A DNA stretch of 39,619 nucleotides from positions 1 to 39,619 of the forward strand of contig JAEUHX010000028.1 in NCBI GenBank assembly GCA_016792805.1, read 5' to 3'. The DNA is from Planctomycetota bacterium. GTDB lineage: Bacteria > Planctomycetota > UBA1135 > JACQFD01. The position numbers were made by a program, and so were the translations under genes. Below the pieces are notes generated by a model. It was not told the DNA's origin. It saw only the letters and a list, made by a program, of their open reading frames with translations, and ran no database searches. Below are positions 8,674-17,183 of this stretch, piece after piece (within the stretch, counting starts at the first letter, position 1; every line of letters starts with the position of its first letter).

Positions 8674-8758
8674 GCCGCCAATCTACTGCGCCACACCCCC
8701 ACGCGCGCCGCCGGGCGGTCGCGCCGCCGCCGACGCTCCGTATCGTCTTCAGTCGCCC

Positions 8759-11700
8759 ATGGCTACACGCTCCCGAAAGTGGCTCGTGCGGCTCGCTGTC
8801 GCATGTGGCCTTCTGCTGATCCTTGTCGCGCTGGCGCCGATGCTGGGGGCCGCGCTATTCGGTCGCTCGGCGATCCAGGGAGCGCTCGAAGAGCAGCTCA
8901 CGTCGAAAGTGGCCGTCGAAGAGGTGAGCGCCGGCTGGGGCGGCGCTGCCCTCGGCTCGCTGCGTATCGAGCAACCGCCGGGTTTCGAGAGCACGAAGGC
9001 GCCGCTGCTGGAGGTGCGCGGCATCGACGCGAAGGCGTCGCTCCTCGGATTATTGAGCTCTCCGGCGGCGCAGGTTCGTGTGGCGTCACTGCGCGCGACG
9101 ATCGTGCGGGCGGCCGACGGCTCGTTGAACGTACAGAAACTCGTGCGGGAGCAGGCTGAGAAGGCAAAGAAAGCGCCGTCGACGGAGAAGCGGCCGGATC
9201 AGAGCCAGATCAACTTCAAGGGCGGGCTTTTGTTGGAAGACGGCGAAATCACCATCGTCGATCAGGCCACGGGGACGACCACGGCCGTGCGCAAGATCCG
9301 GATCGACGTGCAGCGTCCGGATCCGACGGCGCTCGTGTCGGCGGTGCTGAGCGCCGTCGTGGGCGACGCGGGCGCACTCGCGGCCGATGCTCGGTGGGAT
9401 CTGGCGGCGAATGCGGGATCTGTAACAGTGAAGCCGCAGCGCGTCGACCTCGGCACGTTCTCCTCGCTCGCGGCAGGGACCGGCGCGCTGGCGAAGCTCG
9501 CCGGCATGCTTGACGCAGATCTGACGCTCAAGATGGAGGCGAGCGGCGCGCTCGCGTGCGATGGCCGCGTTCTCGTCGAGGGGCTGCGGCTCGAAGGCGG
9601 GAAGCTGCCGGCGCCCGTCGCCGAGCCGCGCATCGAGCTGGTGCCAAAATTTACTTTTACGCCGGCGAGCAAGGCGCTCGCGCTGGAGGGCTTCTCGTTG
9701 CAGACCACGTCGGTCCGCGTCGAGGGGAAGGGTACTTTTGAGCCGTCGAAGGGAGGCGCGACGGAGCTCACATTTCGAGCCGACCTCCAGAAGGCGCAGC
9801 CGCTGGTCGCCGCCTTCCTGCCGCCCGGCGTCGAGCTCGCAGGACTCTTGAGCGGGCGCGCGGCGCTGGACGCTGCCGCGTCGGGCCCCGCAGCGTTCGA
9901 CGTGAGCGTGACGGCCAATGGCGTCCGTGCGGCCGGCGTCGGCGACGCCGCCGCAGCGCCCACCGACGGATCGTTGACTCTGCGGGGCACCGCAGAGCCC
10001 GACGGCAGCGCGGTATCGATCCGAGATGGAATCTTGGCATTGGAGCCGATCGCGCGTGGGAAGTTCTCGGCGGATTGGAAGAAAGGGACAGGCGTAGGCG
10101 CGCTGCAGCTCGATGCCGATTTGTCGGCTTCGCTCTCGAAGGCGGCGCAGCGGTTCGGCGGCTTGCTTCCGAAGAAGCTGCGCCTCGACGGAGAGATGCA
10201 GCTTGCGGCGAAGGTGGCCACGTCGGATGCCGAGCGCACGAATGCACAGATTCGTATTGTGGGGATAAATCTCCTCGCCGCAGCGAGCGGCGCGGCGGAG
10301 CCCGCGGACCCCGCGTGGCTGAGCGCGCTCGCGGCCTCGCCTCTGCGCGAGCCGAAGCTTGAAGTGGCTGCGGAGGCGGCGTACGACGGCAAGAGTGGTG
10401 AGTTTCAACTTTCGAAGCTGAAGGCAGAGACCGGCTCAGGCGCCCTCGTGCTCGATGCGAGCGCGTCGGGCAATCGGAGCGACCTCGCGTCGACTCTGCG
10501 GGCGAAGGCGTCGGCGTCGGGCTCCCTCGAAAAGCTCATGGCCTACGCCGCGCCTTGGGTGCCGGCAGGTTTACAAATCGGCGGCGACCTGGCGTTGACC
10601 GCCGACGTCGCGGCACGCGCCGGCGGGTCCCAGGGACCTGTGAGCCTCGCGATTCGTGGGCTGCGCGTGTCGGCTGCGCCCGGCGTCCCCGCGGATAGCC
10701 CTGCTGCGCGCTTCGCGGCAGCTCCGCTGGCGATGGAGGAGCTTGCGCTGTCGGCTCGCGTCGATTTCGACAGCAAGGCGCAGAGTGTACTTCTCAATGA
10801 TCTGCGGCTCGTGGCGGGCAACGCCGAGCAGGCGGAGCTCAGGGGATCTGTGACGGCCGCCGTCGACGGATCGCGCGTTGGCGCTGAAATGCGTGGAAAT
10901 GTGAGTCTCACGAAAGCGCAATACCTGCGAGGATTCTTGCCTTCGGGGCTCGCGGTCGACGGCGCCGTCGCTCTCGAGTCGCTCGGCGTGCGCCGGGAGG
11001 GCGACGGCACTGCGTGGCAGGCGAAGCTGGCAGTGCCCAAGCTCTCCGTCGAGCGCTCCCAGGGCGAATCGAAGTCGGCCTATGCCGTTTCCGGCACGTT
11101 CGAGAGCAGCGGAAAGGTAACAATCCTGAAGGAAAAAGTGGATTTTGACGCGGCGCTCAAGGCCGTCGATTTCGCGGCGTCGCAGACGGGCGGCGTCGTG
11201 CTTCCGCCGGAGCCGGAGCTGTCGGCGGCCGCCGCGGGTTCGTGGTCGGCCAGCGGCACCGCGTCGACGCTCGTGCTCCAGCGGGCGACGCTCGCCACCA
11301 AGTCGGGGCGTGCCGCTGCCGACGTTCGCGGATCGTTGAGCTTCGGCCCGGGGGCGCCTGCGAGCGACCTGCAGGGAACCGCATCGGCGGATCTCGCATT
11401 TGTTTCTTCGGTCGCGGCGCCGTTCCTTCCCCCGGGGACGGACTTCGGCGGCGCACTGCGTGCGAGCTTCGGCCTCAAGGGCACCGAGTCGAAGAGTGAT
11501 CTTCGGGCGCAGGCCACCGTCGACGAGTTTCGCGCGTCGGCCGCGGGCGCCGCGCCGGTCACCGATCGGAAGCTCACGCTTGAGCTGACGGCGTCGACCG
11601 ATCGCGAGGCGGATCGGATCTCGATTCCGGCGGCGTCGTTCACAAATGCGGAGGGATCGATCAGGGTCGCGGCGCGCGAATTTGTGGTCGATGGGGTGCT

Positions 11701-13897
11701 GCGAGGCGGCGCTGCGGCGATGAAGGCGAACGGCAATGCCGAAGTCCACGCCGACCTCGCGAAGCTGCTGGCGCTCGCTCCGGGCGCGCTGCCGCCGGGC
11801 ACGGTCGTTTCCGGAATGCTCGATTCCTCGCTGAAAGCTCAATCTTCTGCGAAGACCACACAGATCACCGCGAACAGCGCGTTGACACAATTCCGATATG
11901 CGGCGCCCGCGCCAGCCGGCGGCACCGCACCGGCTCCCTTCGAGGATGCGCGCGTCTCGCTCGATCTCCAGGCCGAGATCGATCGAGATCGAGACGAACT
12001 CAAGGTCACACAAGCGAACGCCTCGACGGCCGACGGCTCCCTTCGAGCCGTCGCGCGTGGCTTCGCGATTCGTGATCTCTCCAAGGCCGAGCGCGGGATC
12101 GTGGGCGAGATCCAGGCGGCCCTCGCAGGCGCGGCGATATCGCGGCTGGCGGCGGGAAGGCTCCCGGAGGGGATGTCGTTCGACGGCGCTGGCGATGTGA
12201 CGGCGAAGCTCGGCGGCACCGTGGGGGCGAAGCCGCTCTCCACGCTGCGCCTCGATGCGACGGGAGTCCTGCCGACGCTCATCTTTGATGACCTTCGGAT
12301 CGAGAAGACACAGCTCGCCGCGAAAATCGCCGACGGATTATTGCAAACGGAGAATGCTACAGGGGATCTGGTCAAGGGCACCGGCGACGCGGCGAAGCGC
12401 GGCACCTTCGTGGTGAATGCCAATGTTCGGATCGACGATCCGGTAATGCCGTTCGCGCTCGGGTTCCGCACGAAGTCGCTGCCGGCGTCCCGGAGCATCG
12501 AGGCGCCGCTCGCGCGCATCTTTCCGCTCCTCTCGGGAAACTTCCAGTTTGCACAATTCGACGGCGTGCTTGACAGCCAAGGGGAGCTCGAGGGAAATGT
12601 TGCGGATTGGCGCGGCTCGCTCAAGGGCAAGATTGAGGCCGACTTGAAGGACGTTCGCCTCGTCGGCAGCCAGGATTTCGGGCAAGTGCTTTCGATTCTT
12701 GGCCTCAACGACCTCAATAAAAGCTACGCGTCGATCAAGCCGTACGTGTCCATCGGGCAGGGCAAGGTGTCGCTCGACAAGATCGAAGTGGATGGCGACG
12801 CCACGAAGCTCCCGCTGGTAGGCGCCACCACGTTCGACGGCGTGTTGGACGTCGGAGTCGATCTCAGCCGCGCGCGGCTCGGCCGGAAGCTCGAGCCCTA
12901 TCGGGACCTGGTTTCGCTATTCCGCCCTGGCTTCGGCGGTTCCGTCAGCACTCCCAAGTTCGCGCTGCGGCCTCCGACGGGGAAGCAGCTTCTCGAAACC
13001 GGCGCCAAGCTCGCGGCCGGGTCACTTTTCGGCGGAGGCAAGAAGCTCGATCTCAGCAAACTCGGGTCGCTGAAATCGTTGAGTGATCTTCAACAGATGG
13101 CGGAAAAGGACGAGCCTGCCGCACCGCCTGCCGAACCTGGGGGCGCCACGCCTCCGAATCCCAATCAACCGCCGAGCCCCTTCCCGACGCCGCCGGCTAA
13201 GCCTGTCGTCGAGGTGCCGGAGACAGCGGGCGGCATGCCGCCCACCCTCGACCGCCGCTTCCGAGCGCTGGCAAAGGGAAAGAATCGATTCGACTACGGC
13301 CGGCTGAATACGGACAAGTCCTTTGCGGGCGAGCTGCAGGCGTGGCTCGCGGCCGCGCCGCCGGCTCCGAAAGGTGATAATGAGCTTTTGGCGGATTTGT
13401 TGAACCGCTACGAGGTGGCGCTGGCGCTGGCCGCCGCTCCGCTTCTCGAGGACCTCGCATTCCGCCTAACCGGAGGCAAGAAGGGGATCTATGGCGTCGA
13501 CGGCTTTTTCGAGACCAGGCGCGACATCGGCGGCCGCCGCATTTCCCTCGAGGAGCTCGCCGCAGAGATCCGCAAATACGCGGGCGACCTCGCTCTCGTC
13601 TCGACTGCAGGCGGCTCGAAGGGCATGCCGCCCATCGGGCGCGCATCGGCGAATGCTAAGAATGTGCGAAGCCTCGTCGAAGAGCGTGCTGCGGCGTTCG
13701 TGGCGGAGCATGTGCGGCTGAACAAGAAGCAACAGATCGTCTATCCGGCGTACCTCTTCCGTGCTTACAGCAAAGATGAGAAGGCCGTGAGAGATCTGCT
13801 GCAGAAGGCGATGGGGCCCGATCACCCCTGCCGAGCGGTCATCGCCTCGGCGGAGCTCGCGCGCGTCGGAGAGAGCCAGGAACTGGACGAGCCGTAG
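8759..13897 (+). CDS. Large AsmA-like envelope protein with DUF547-like C-terminal domain
   Basis: A 1712-residue protein with one N-terminal membrane helix (about 9-35), then a long beta-rich region expected to lie in the periplasm. The first 110 residues resemble the AsmA N-terminus (R-S-A-I-Q-G-A-L-E-E-Q-L, then V-E-E-V-S-A-G-W). A short L-P-x-x-hydrophobic motif followed by a V-x-G-x strand recurs seven times (residues 354, 470, 601, 727, 890, 1011, 1135), marking repeat modules of 116-163 residues. Residues 1290-1430 resemble the AsmA C-terminal region. A proline-rich linker (about 1447-1492) leads to a 200-residue tail resembling DUF547 (D-Y-G-R-L-N-T-D, I-G-G-R-R-I-S-L-E-E-L, M-P-P-I-G). 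AsmA/TamB proteins form lipid-carrying grooves between membranes; that role here is inference. The frame is open upstream; ATG 8759 is chosen because the membrane helix follows it at once. Confidence 0.85.
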   Translation: MATRSRKWLVRLAVACGLLLILVALAPMLGAALFGRSAIQGALEEQLTSKVAVEEVSAGWGGAALGSLRIEQPPGFESTKAPLLEVRGIDAKASLLGLLSSPAAQVRVASLRATIVRAADGSLNVQKLVREQAEKAKKAPSTEKRPDQSQINFKGGLLLEDGEITIVDQATGTTTAVRKIRIDVQRPDPTALVSAVLSAVVGDAGALAADARWDLAANAGSVTVKPQRVDLGTFSSLAAGTGALAKLAGMLDADLTLKMEASGALACDGRVLVEGLRLEGGKLPAPVAEPRIELVPKFTFTPASKALALEGFSLQTTSVRVEGKGTFEPSKGGATELTFRADLQKAQPLVAAFLPPGVELAGLLSGRAALDAAASGPAAFDVSVTANGVRAAGVGDAAAAPTDGSLTLRGTAEPDGSAVSIRDGILALEPIARGKFSADWKKGTGVGALQLDADLSASLSKAAQRFGGLLPKKLRLDGEMQLAAKVATSDAERTNAQIRIVGINLLAAASGAAEPADPAWLSALAASPLREPKLEVAAEAAYDGKSGEFQLSKLKAETGSGALVLDASASGNRSDLASTLRAKASASGSLEKLMAYAAPWVPAGLQIGGDLALTADVAARAGGSQGPVSLAIRGLRVSAAPGVPADSPAARFAAAPLAMEELALSARVDFDSKAQSVLLNDLRLVAGNAEQAELRGSVTAAVDGSRVGAEMRGNVSLTKAQYLRGFLPSGLAVDGAVALESLGVRREGDGTAWQAKLAVPKLSVERSQGESKSAYAVSGTFESSGKVTILKEKVDFDAALKAVDFAASQTGGVVLPPEPELSAAAAGSWSASGTASTLVLQRATLATKSGRAAADVRGSLSFGPGAPASDLQGTASADLAFVSSVAAPFLPPGTDFGGALRASFGLKGTESKSDLRAQATVDEFRASAAGAAPVTDRKLTLELTASTDREADRISIPAASFTNAEGSIRVAAREFVVDGVLRGGAAAMKANGNAEVHADLAKLLALAPGALPPGTVVSGMLDSSLKAQSSAKTTQITANSALTQFRYAAPAPAGGTAPAPFEDARVSLDLQAEIDRDRDELKVTQANASTADGSLRAVARGFAIRDLSKAERGIVGEIQAALAGAAISRLAAGRLPEGMSFDGAGDVTAKLGGTVGAKPLSTLRLDATGVLPTLIFDDLRIEKTQLAAKIADGLLQTENATGDLVKGTGDAAKRGTFVVNANVRIDDPVMPFALGFRTKSLPASRSIEAPLARIFPLLSGNFQFAQFDGVLDSQGELEGNVADWRGSLKGKIEADLKDVRLVGSQDFGQVLSILGLNDLNKSYASIKPYVSIGQGKVSLDKIEVDGDATKLPLVGATTFDGVLDVGVDLSRARLGRKLEPYRDLVSLFRPGFGGSVSTPKFALRPPTGKQLLETGAKLAAGSLFGGGKKLDLSKLGSLKSLSDLQQMAEKDEPAAPPAEPGGATPPNPNQPPSPFPTPPAKPVVEVPETAGGMPPTLDRRFRALAKGKNRFDYGRLNTDKSFAGELQAWLAAAPPAPKGDNELLADLLNRYEVALALAAAPLLEDLAFRLTGGKKGIYGVDGFFETRRDIGGRRISLEELAAEIRKYAGDLALVSTAGGSKGMPPIGRASANAKNVRSLVEERAAAFVAEHVRLNKKQQIVYPAYLFRAYSKDEKAVRDLLQKAMGPDHPCRAVIASAELARVGESQELDEP

Positions 13898-13911
13898 AGG
13901 TGGTCTCATAA

Positions 13912-13985
13912 GTGCTCCGCAGAGCGAGCGGTGGATTCCTCGGCGCACGGCGCGAAGCGGTGCCTGGCGCAGCGTTCGCTGGCGG
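13912..13985. repeat. Possible partial family 2 palindromic element
   Basis: The spacer between the AsmA-like gene and the phosphatase gene contains CTCCGCAGAGCGAGCGG and GATTCCTCGGCGC, which match, in reverse orientation, the right end of the family 2 element at 38945-39081. Only this end is recognisable. Its presence argues that the phosphatase starts at 13999 and not at an upstream in-frame GTG (13912). Confidence 0.4.
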
Positions 13986-13998
13986 GCAGAATGCCCTG

Positions 13999-15702
13999 AT
14001 GGCCGACCGTGCTCCGCTCCTTGCGCTCTGGGTGCTCCCGTGGATCTCCTGGGCTGCTGCTGCGCAGCAGCCCGCGAGCCCTCCGGCGTCGCGCCCCGCT
14101 CGCCCCAAGCTCGGGGTGGTCGTCGTATTCGATCAGATGCGCGGCGATTATCTGGAGCGCTTCGGCAGCTATTTCGGCGAGGGTGGTTTTCGTAAGGTTC
14201 TCGCGAACGGCGTGAATGCGACGCAGTGTCTCTTTCCGTACGCCAACACAGAGACAGGGCCGGGACACGCAACGATCGGCAGCGGCCGGTTTCCTAATCA
14301 TCATGGATTAGTTGCGAACGACTGGTACGACCGAGCGGCGCGGCGGACCGTCTATGTGTCGGAAGACCGATCGGCGAAGCTGCTGAATCCCAGTGGCGAA
14401 GCGAAGGGGCTCGCCATGTCGCCGCGATCGCGCTTCGGCGAAGGGCTCGCGGAGCGGGTGGAGGCGGCCACGGGCGGGAAGAGTCATACGATTTCTATTT
14501 CTATCAAAGATCGCGCAGCGATCGGCATGGGCGGTGCCTCGGATCGCGTGATGTGGTTTCACCCGGAGTCGGGGTCTTTTGTGACATCCACTTTTTGGGC
14601 CGCGGGGCTTCCCCCGTGGCTCAAGGATTTCACGGCATCCCATAGCCTCGACATTCTCCCTCGCCGCTGGGAGCGCGCACTCCCGGAGGCGGAGTACGCC
14701 GGCTGCGATCCCGACGACGCGAAGTGGGAGCGCGGGCCATCCGGGATGGGAATCACATTTCCCCATCCTCTCGACGCACGCAAGGATCCTCTGAAGCGCT
14801 GGGAAGCGATCATTACTTCTCCGGTCGGCATGACGATGCTCACGGATCTCGCCGTCGAGATTCTCGAACGCGAGAAGCTTGGGACCGACGACGTCGTCGA
14901 TCTGCTCTGGGTTTCTTACTCGCCTACCGACTATGTCGGCCACACATTCGGGCCCGAGTCTCACGAGGTGATGGATATGTATGTTCGCGCGGATCGCGAG
15001 CTGGCGCGCTTGCGGGCGAAACTCGTGGAGATCTGCGGCGAGGGCGGTTTTGCCTTGGCGATCTCGTCGGATCACGGCGTGTGCGAGTGTCCCGATCGCT
15101 GCATCGCGCGCGGCGGCGATGCGGGAAGGCTCACGTTCGCGGTGGACGGGAAGGGGAAGCCGGTCGGTGACCTTGCGGACCTGGAGGAGGGGATTTCGCT
15201 GAAGCTTGGGAAGAAGCCAGGGCGAGGGAAACGGTGGATTGGTTACATCGGCGACAACGATATGTACTTCGATCCGGACACATTACAGATTCTGGATGTG
15301 AAAGCGGAGGAGGCGGCCATTGCTCTTCGCGACGCGGTGCGAAGCAACCCAAAGTTCGTAGCGGCCTGGACGCGGGAGGAGGCGCTTGCGGGGAAGCTCC
15401 CGAAGGAAGACCCGATCGCACAGGCGACGATGGCTGGATTCCACCCGGAGCGTTCGGGGGATGTGTTGTTTTCTCGCCGTCCAGGTTGGCTCGCGAGCGC
15501 TCATGTGGCAAGCCACGGAACGCCGCATCGGTACGATCAGTGGGTCCCGCTTTTGTTTGAAGGGCCGGGTGTTGTGGGCGGCCGCAAGCTCGAAGAGAAG
15601 ACGACTCCGGCGGATCTGGTGCCCACGATGGCGGCGATGCTCGGCATCGAGGCACGCCCGGAATGGGACGGCCGCTCGCTCGTCGGGACCGAGAAGCGAT
15701 AA
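13999..15702 (+). CDS. PafA-type alkaline phosphatase (secreted)
   Basis: A 567-residue exported metal-dependent phosphomonoesterase of the alkaline phosphatase superfamily. A signal peptide (A-P-L-L-A-L-W-V-L-P-W-I-S-W-A-A-A-A-Q) starts at ATG 13999. Metal ligand and active-site motifs are clear: V-V-F-D-Q-M-R-G-D-Y-L, T-E-T-G-P-G-H-A-T with nucleophile T86, V-A-N-D-W-Y-D with N107, I-K-D-R-A-A-I with K170 and R172, S-P-T-D-Y-V-G-H, S-S-D-H-G-V and a late S-H-G-T-P-H. The spacing T86/N107/K170/R172 follows the T79/N100/K162/R164 set of PafA, which marks monoesterase rather than diesterase activity. PafA enzymes release phosphate from organic phosphates in the periplasm or outside the cell. 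The gene is convergent with the phzF-like gene. No pho-box could be recognised. Confidence 0.92.
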   Translation: MADRAPLLALWVLPWISWAAAAQQPASPPASRPARPKLGVVVVFDQMRGDYLERFGSYFGEGGFRKVLANGVNATQCLFPYANTETGPGHATIGSGRFPNHHGLVANDWYDRAARRTVYVSEDRSAKLLNPSGEAKGLAMSPRSRFGEGLAERVEAATGGKSHTISISIKDRAAIGMGGASDRVMWFHPESGSFVTSTFWAAGLPPWLKDFTASHSLDILPRRWERALPEAEYAGCDPDDAKWERGPSGMGITFPHPLDARKDPLKRWEAIITSPVGMTMLTDLAVEILEREKLGTDDVVDLLWVSYSPTDYVGHTFGPESHEVMDMYVRADRELARLRAKLVEICGEGGFALAISSDHGVCECPDRCIARGGDAGRLTFAVDGKGKPVGDLADLEEGISLKLGKKPGRGKRWIGYIGDNDMYFDPDTLQILDVKAEEAAIALRDAVRSNPKFVAAWTREEALAGKLPKEDPIAQATMAGFHPERSGDVLFSRRPGWLASAHVASHGTPHRYDQWVPLLFEGPGVVGGRKLEEKTTPADLVPTMAAMLGIEARPEWDGRSLVGTEKR

Positions 15703-15749
15703 GCGAGGCGATCCCTACTCCTATAGCTGGATCTGCACCTGCGGCCGCT

Positions 15750-16655
15750 TCACTCTTCCGGCCGAAGCATCTCACCGCGAACTGTGATAACTCCGGCGCC
15801 GTCGATGAAGACGGCTTCGAGCTCGCGCTCGGCGCGGAAGTGCAATTCGGTGAAGAGCTCGCAGCGGCGGCCGACGGCCAATCCCTGTAAGAAGGCCAGC
15901 CGAGCCGCACCGTGGCGAGGCTGGACGAGGCCGTGCCGGGAAAAGTAACAGGCGAGGGCGCCCGCGTTGGTGCCCGTCGCGGGGTCCTCGGCGATGCCGA
16001 CGACATCACAAAAAACGCGCACTTCAGCGCGGAAGCCGGTCGGCGCATCGAGAGTGAAAAGTGAGCTTCCGGAGAGTCCCAGGGAGCGCTGAAGCGCTCC
16101 GAGGCCGGGCTGGGGCTTGGCGCGCGCGAGGCCGCTCGCGTCGAGAAGTGGGATCTCAAGAAAAGGCAGCCCCGTCGAGACGATTTCGACCGGCAGATCC
16201 CGCAACAAATCCTCTTCATGCAGACCATGGAGCGCCGCGATTTCGCCCCGCGGCACAATACACGGCTTCACCGTCGGCAGCAGGTGGCGCTGCCGCACGT
16301 GCCAGCGGCCCCCGATGCGGCGCGCCTCGATCGGAAGCTGCCCCGCCCCACACTCCATCTGAGTTCGCGCGACCCCGTCCGGCCCTACAGGGAGCCGCCC
16401 CTCTTCGGCCAGCGCCACGAACGTCGCCAGCGTGGCATGCCCACAGAGCGGCACCTCCTCCGCCACGGTGAAAAAACGCACCCGGAAGCCGGCGCCCGCA
16501 CGCGCCTCGACGAAGGCCGTTTCCGAGGCCTGCACCTCCCGCGCGATTGCCAGACACGCCGCGTCGCTCAATCCATCCGCGTCGAACACCACGCCCGCAC
16601 GGCTGCCCTGGAATGGAAATTCGGTGAATGCGTCGACGAGGCGAAGGGGGAGCAT
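15750..16655 (-). CDS. PhzF-family isomerase/epimerase-like protein
   Basis: A 301-residue protein with the two-lobed diaminopimelate-epimerase-like fold typical of PhzF relatives. The catalytic glutamate is E45 in S-E-T-A-F, the same position as in PhzF. Other marks are F-F-T-V-A-E-E-V-P-L-C-G-H-A-T-L-A and E-D-P-A-T-G-T-N-A-G-A-L-A-C-Y. The usual G-N-P-A motif near residue 17 is changed to G-S-R-A-G. PhzF proper isomerises DHHA in phenazine synthesis, but no other phenazine genes are present, so this is better read as a PhzF-family enzyme of unknown substrate, as in most bacteria. It diverges from the cupin gene across 124 bp. Confidence 0.9.
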   Translation of the reverse strand: MLPLRLVDAFTEFPFQGSRAGVVFDADGLSDAACLAIAREVQASETAFVEARAGAGFRVRFFTVAEEVPLCGHATLATFVALAEEGRLPVGPDGVARTQMECGAGQLPIEARRIGGRWHVRQRHLLPTVKPCIVPRGEIAALHGLHEEDLLRDLPVEIVSTGLPFLEIPLLDASGLARAKPQPGLGALQRSLGLSGSSLFTLDAPTGFRAEVRVFCDVVGIAEDPATGTNAGALACYFSRHGLVQPRHGAARLAFLQGLAVGRRCELFTELHFRAERELEAVFIDGAGVITVRGEMLRPEE

Positions 16656-16779
16656 TCCCTGTAGTTACCCCGACCGCTGTTGCGGCGCGAGGGTTGCCTC
16701 GGCGCTAGCCGTCGCCCCGTGGCCTTTCTCTCGAGACATCCTTCGCCTACAACGCGCCCACCCCTTCCCCACCTGAACC

Positions 16780-17160
16780 GTGAAGCGCATCTCCCTAGAC
16801 GAGCAGATTGCCAAGACTCCCCGCTCCTGGATTCCCTATCCGATCGGCCAAGTCGACGACCATCTCGTCTACATCGCGCTGTACAAGGACGGCGACCAGC
16901 CGATCTACACCTCGGGCAACAAATTCCACAGCCACGAGGGAGATCAATTATTGATTGTGCTCTCCGGACATGTTGCTTTTGAGTCGCGCACAGGCGAGCG
17001 CATTGATGCGTCGAAGGGAGATGCGATTTTTGTGGGGCGCGGCGAGACCCATCGCGCCAGCTCGAAGCAGGGCGCCCACGTGCTCCACGTCCAACTCAAG
17101 ACGGTGGCCGAGGCGATGAAGGAAGAGTTCGACCGCGGACCCGAGCGCGTGGCCGGCTAG
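16780..17160 (+). CDS. Small single-domain cupin protein
   Basis: A 126-residue protein with one cupin barrel. Motif 1 is H-S-H-E-G-D-Q-L-L-I-V-L-S-G-H (about 49-63), giving two histidines and one glutamate for metal binding. Motif 2 is G-D-A-I-F-V-G-R-G-E-T-H-R (about 85-97), giving the third histidine. The N-terminus (I-S-L-D-E-Q-I-A-K) and a Trp/Pro-rich strand precede the barrel. The start is a GTG at 16780 with no strong Shine-Dalgarno. Such proteins range from sensors to small dioxygenases or isomerases, and the sequence does not show which. Confidence 0.82.
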   Translation: MKRISLDEQIAKTPRSWIPYPIGQVDDHLVYIALYKDGDQPIYTSGNKFHSHEGDQLLIVLSGHVAFESRTGERIDASKGDAIFVGRGETHRASSKQGAHVLHVQLKTVAEAMKEEFDRGPERVAG

Positions 17161-17183
17161 CTGCCCCACAGCGGCCGAAATAG

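Noticed and set aside
9086..12717. Several long minus-strand frames opposite the AsmA-like gene
   Set aside because: Low-complexity Arg/Ser/Ala products from antisense of a high-GC gene; no starts with ribosome-binding sites and no motifs.
15750..16655. Phenazine biosynthesis gene
   Set aside because: The family is PhzF-like, but no other phenazine genes are present, so the pathway claim is not supported.
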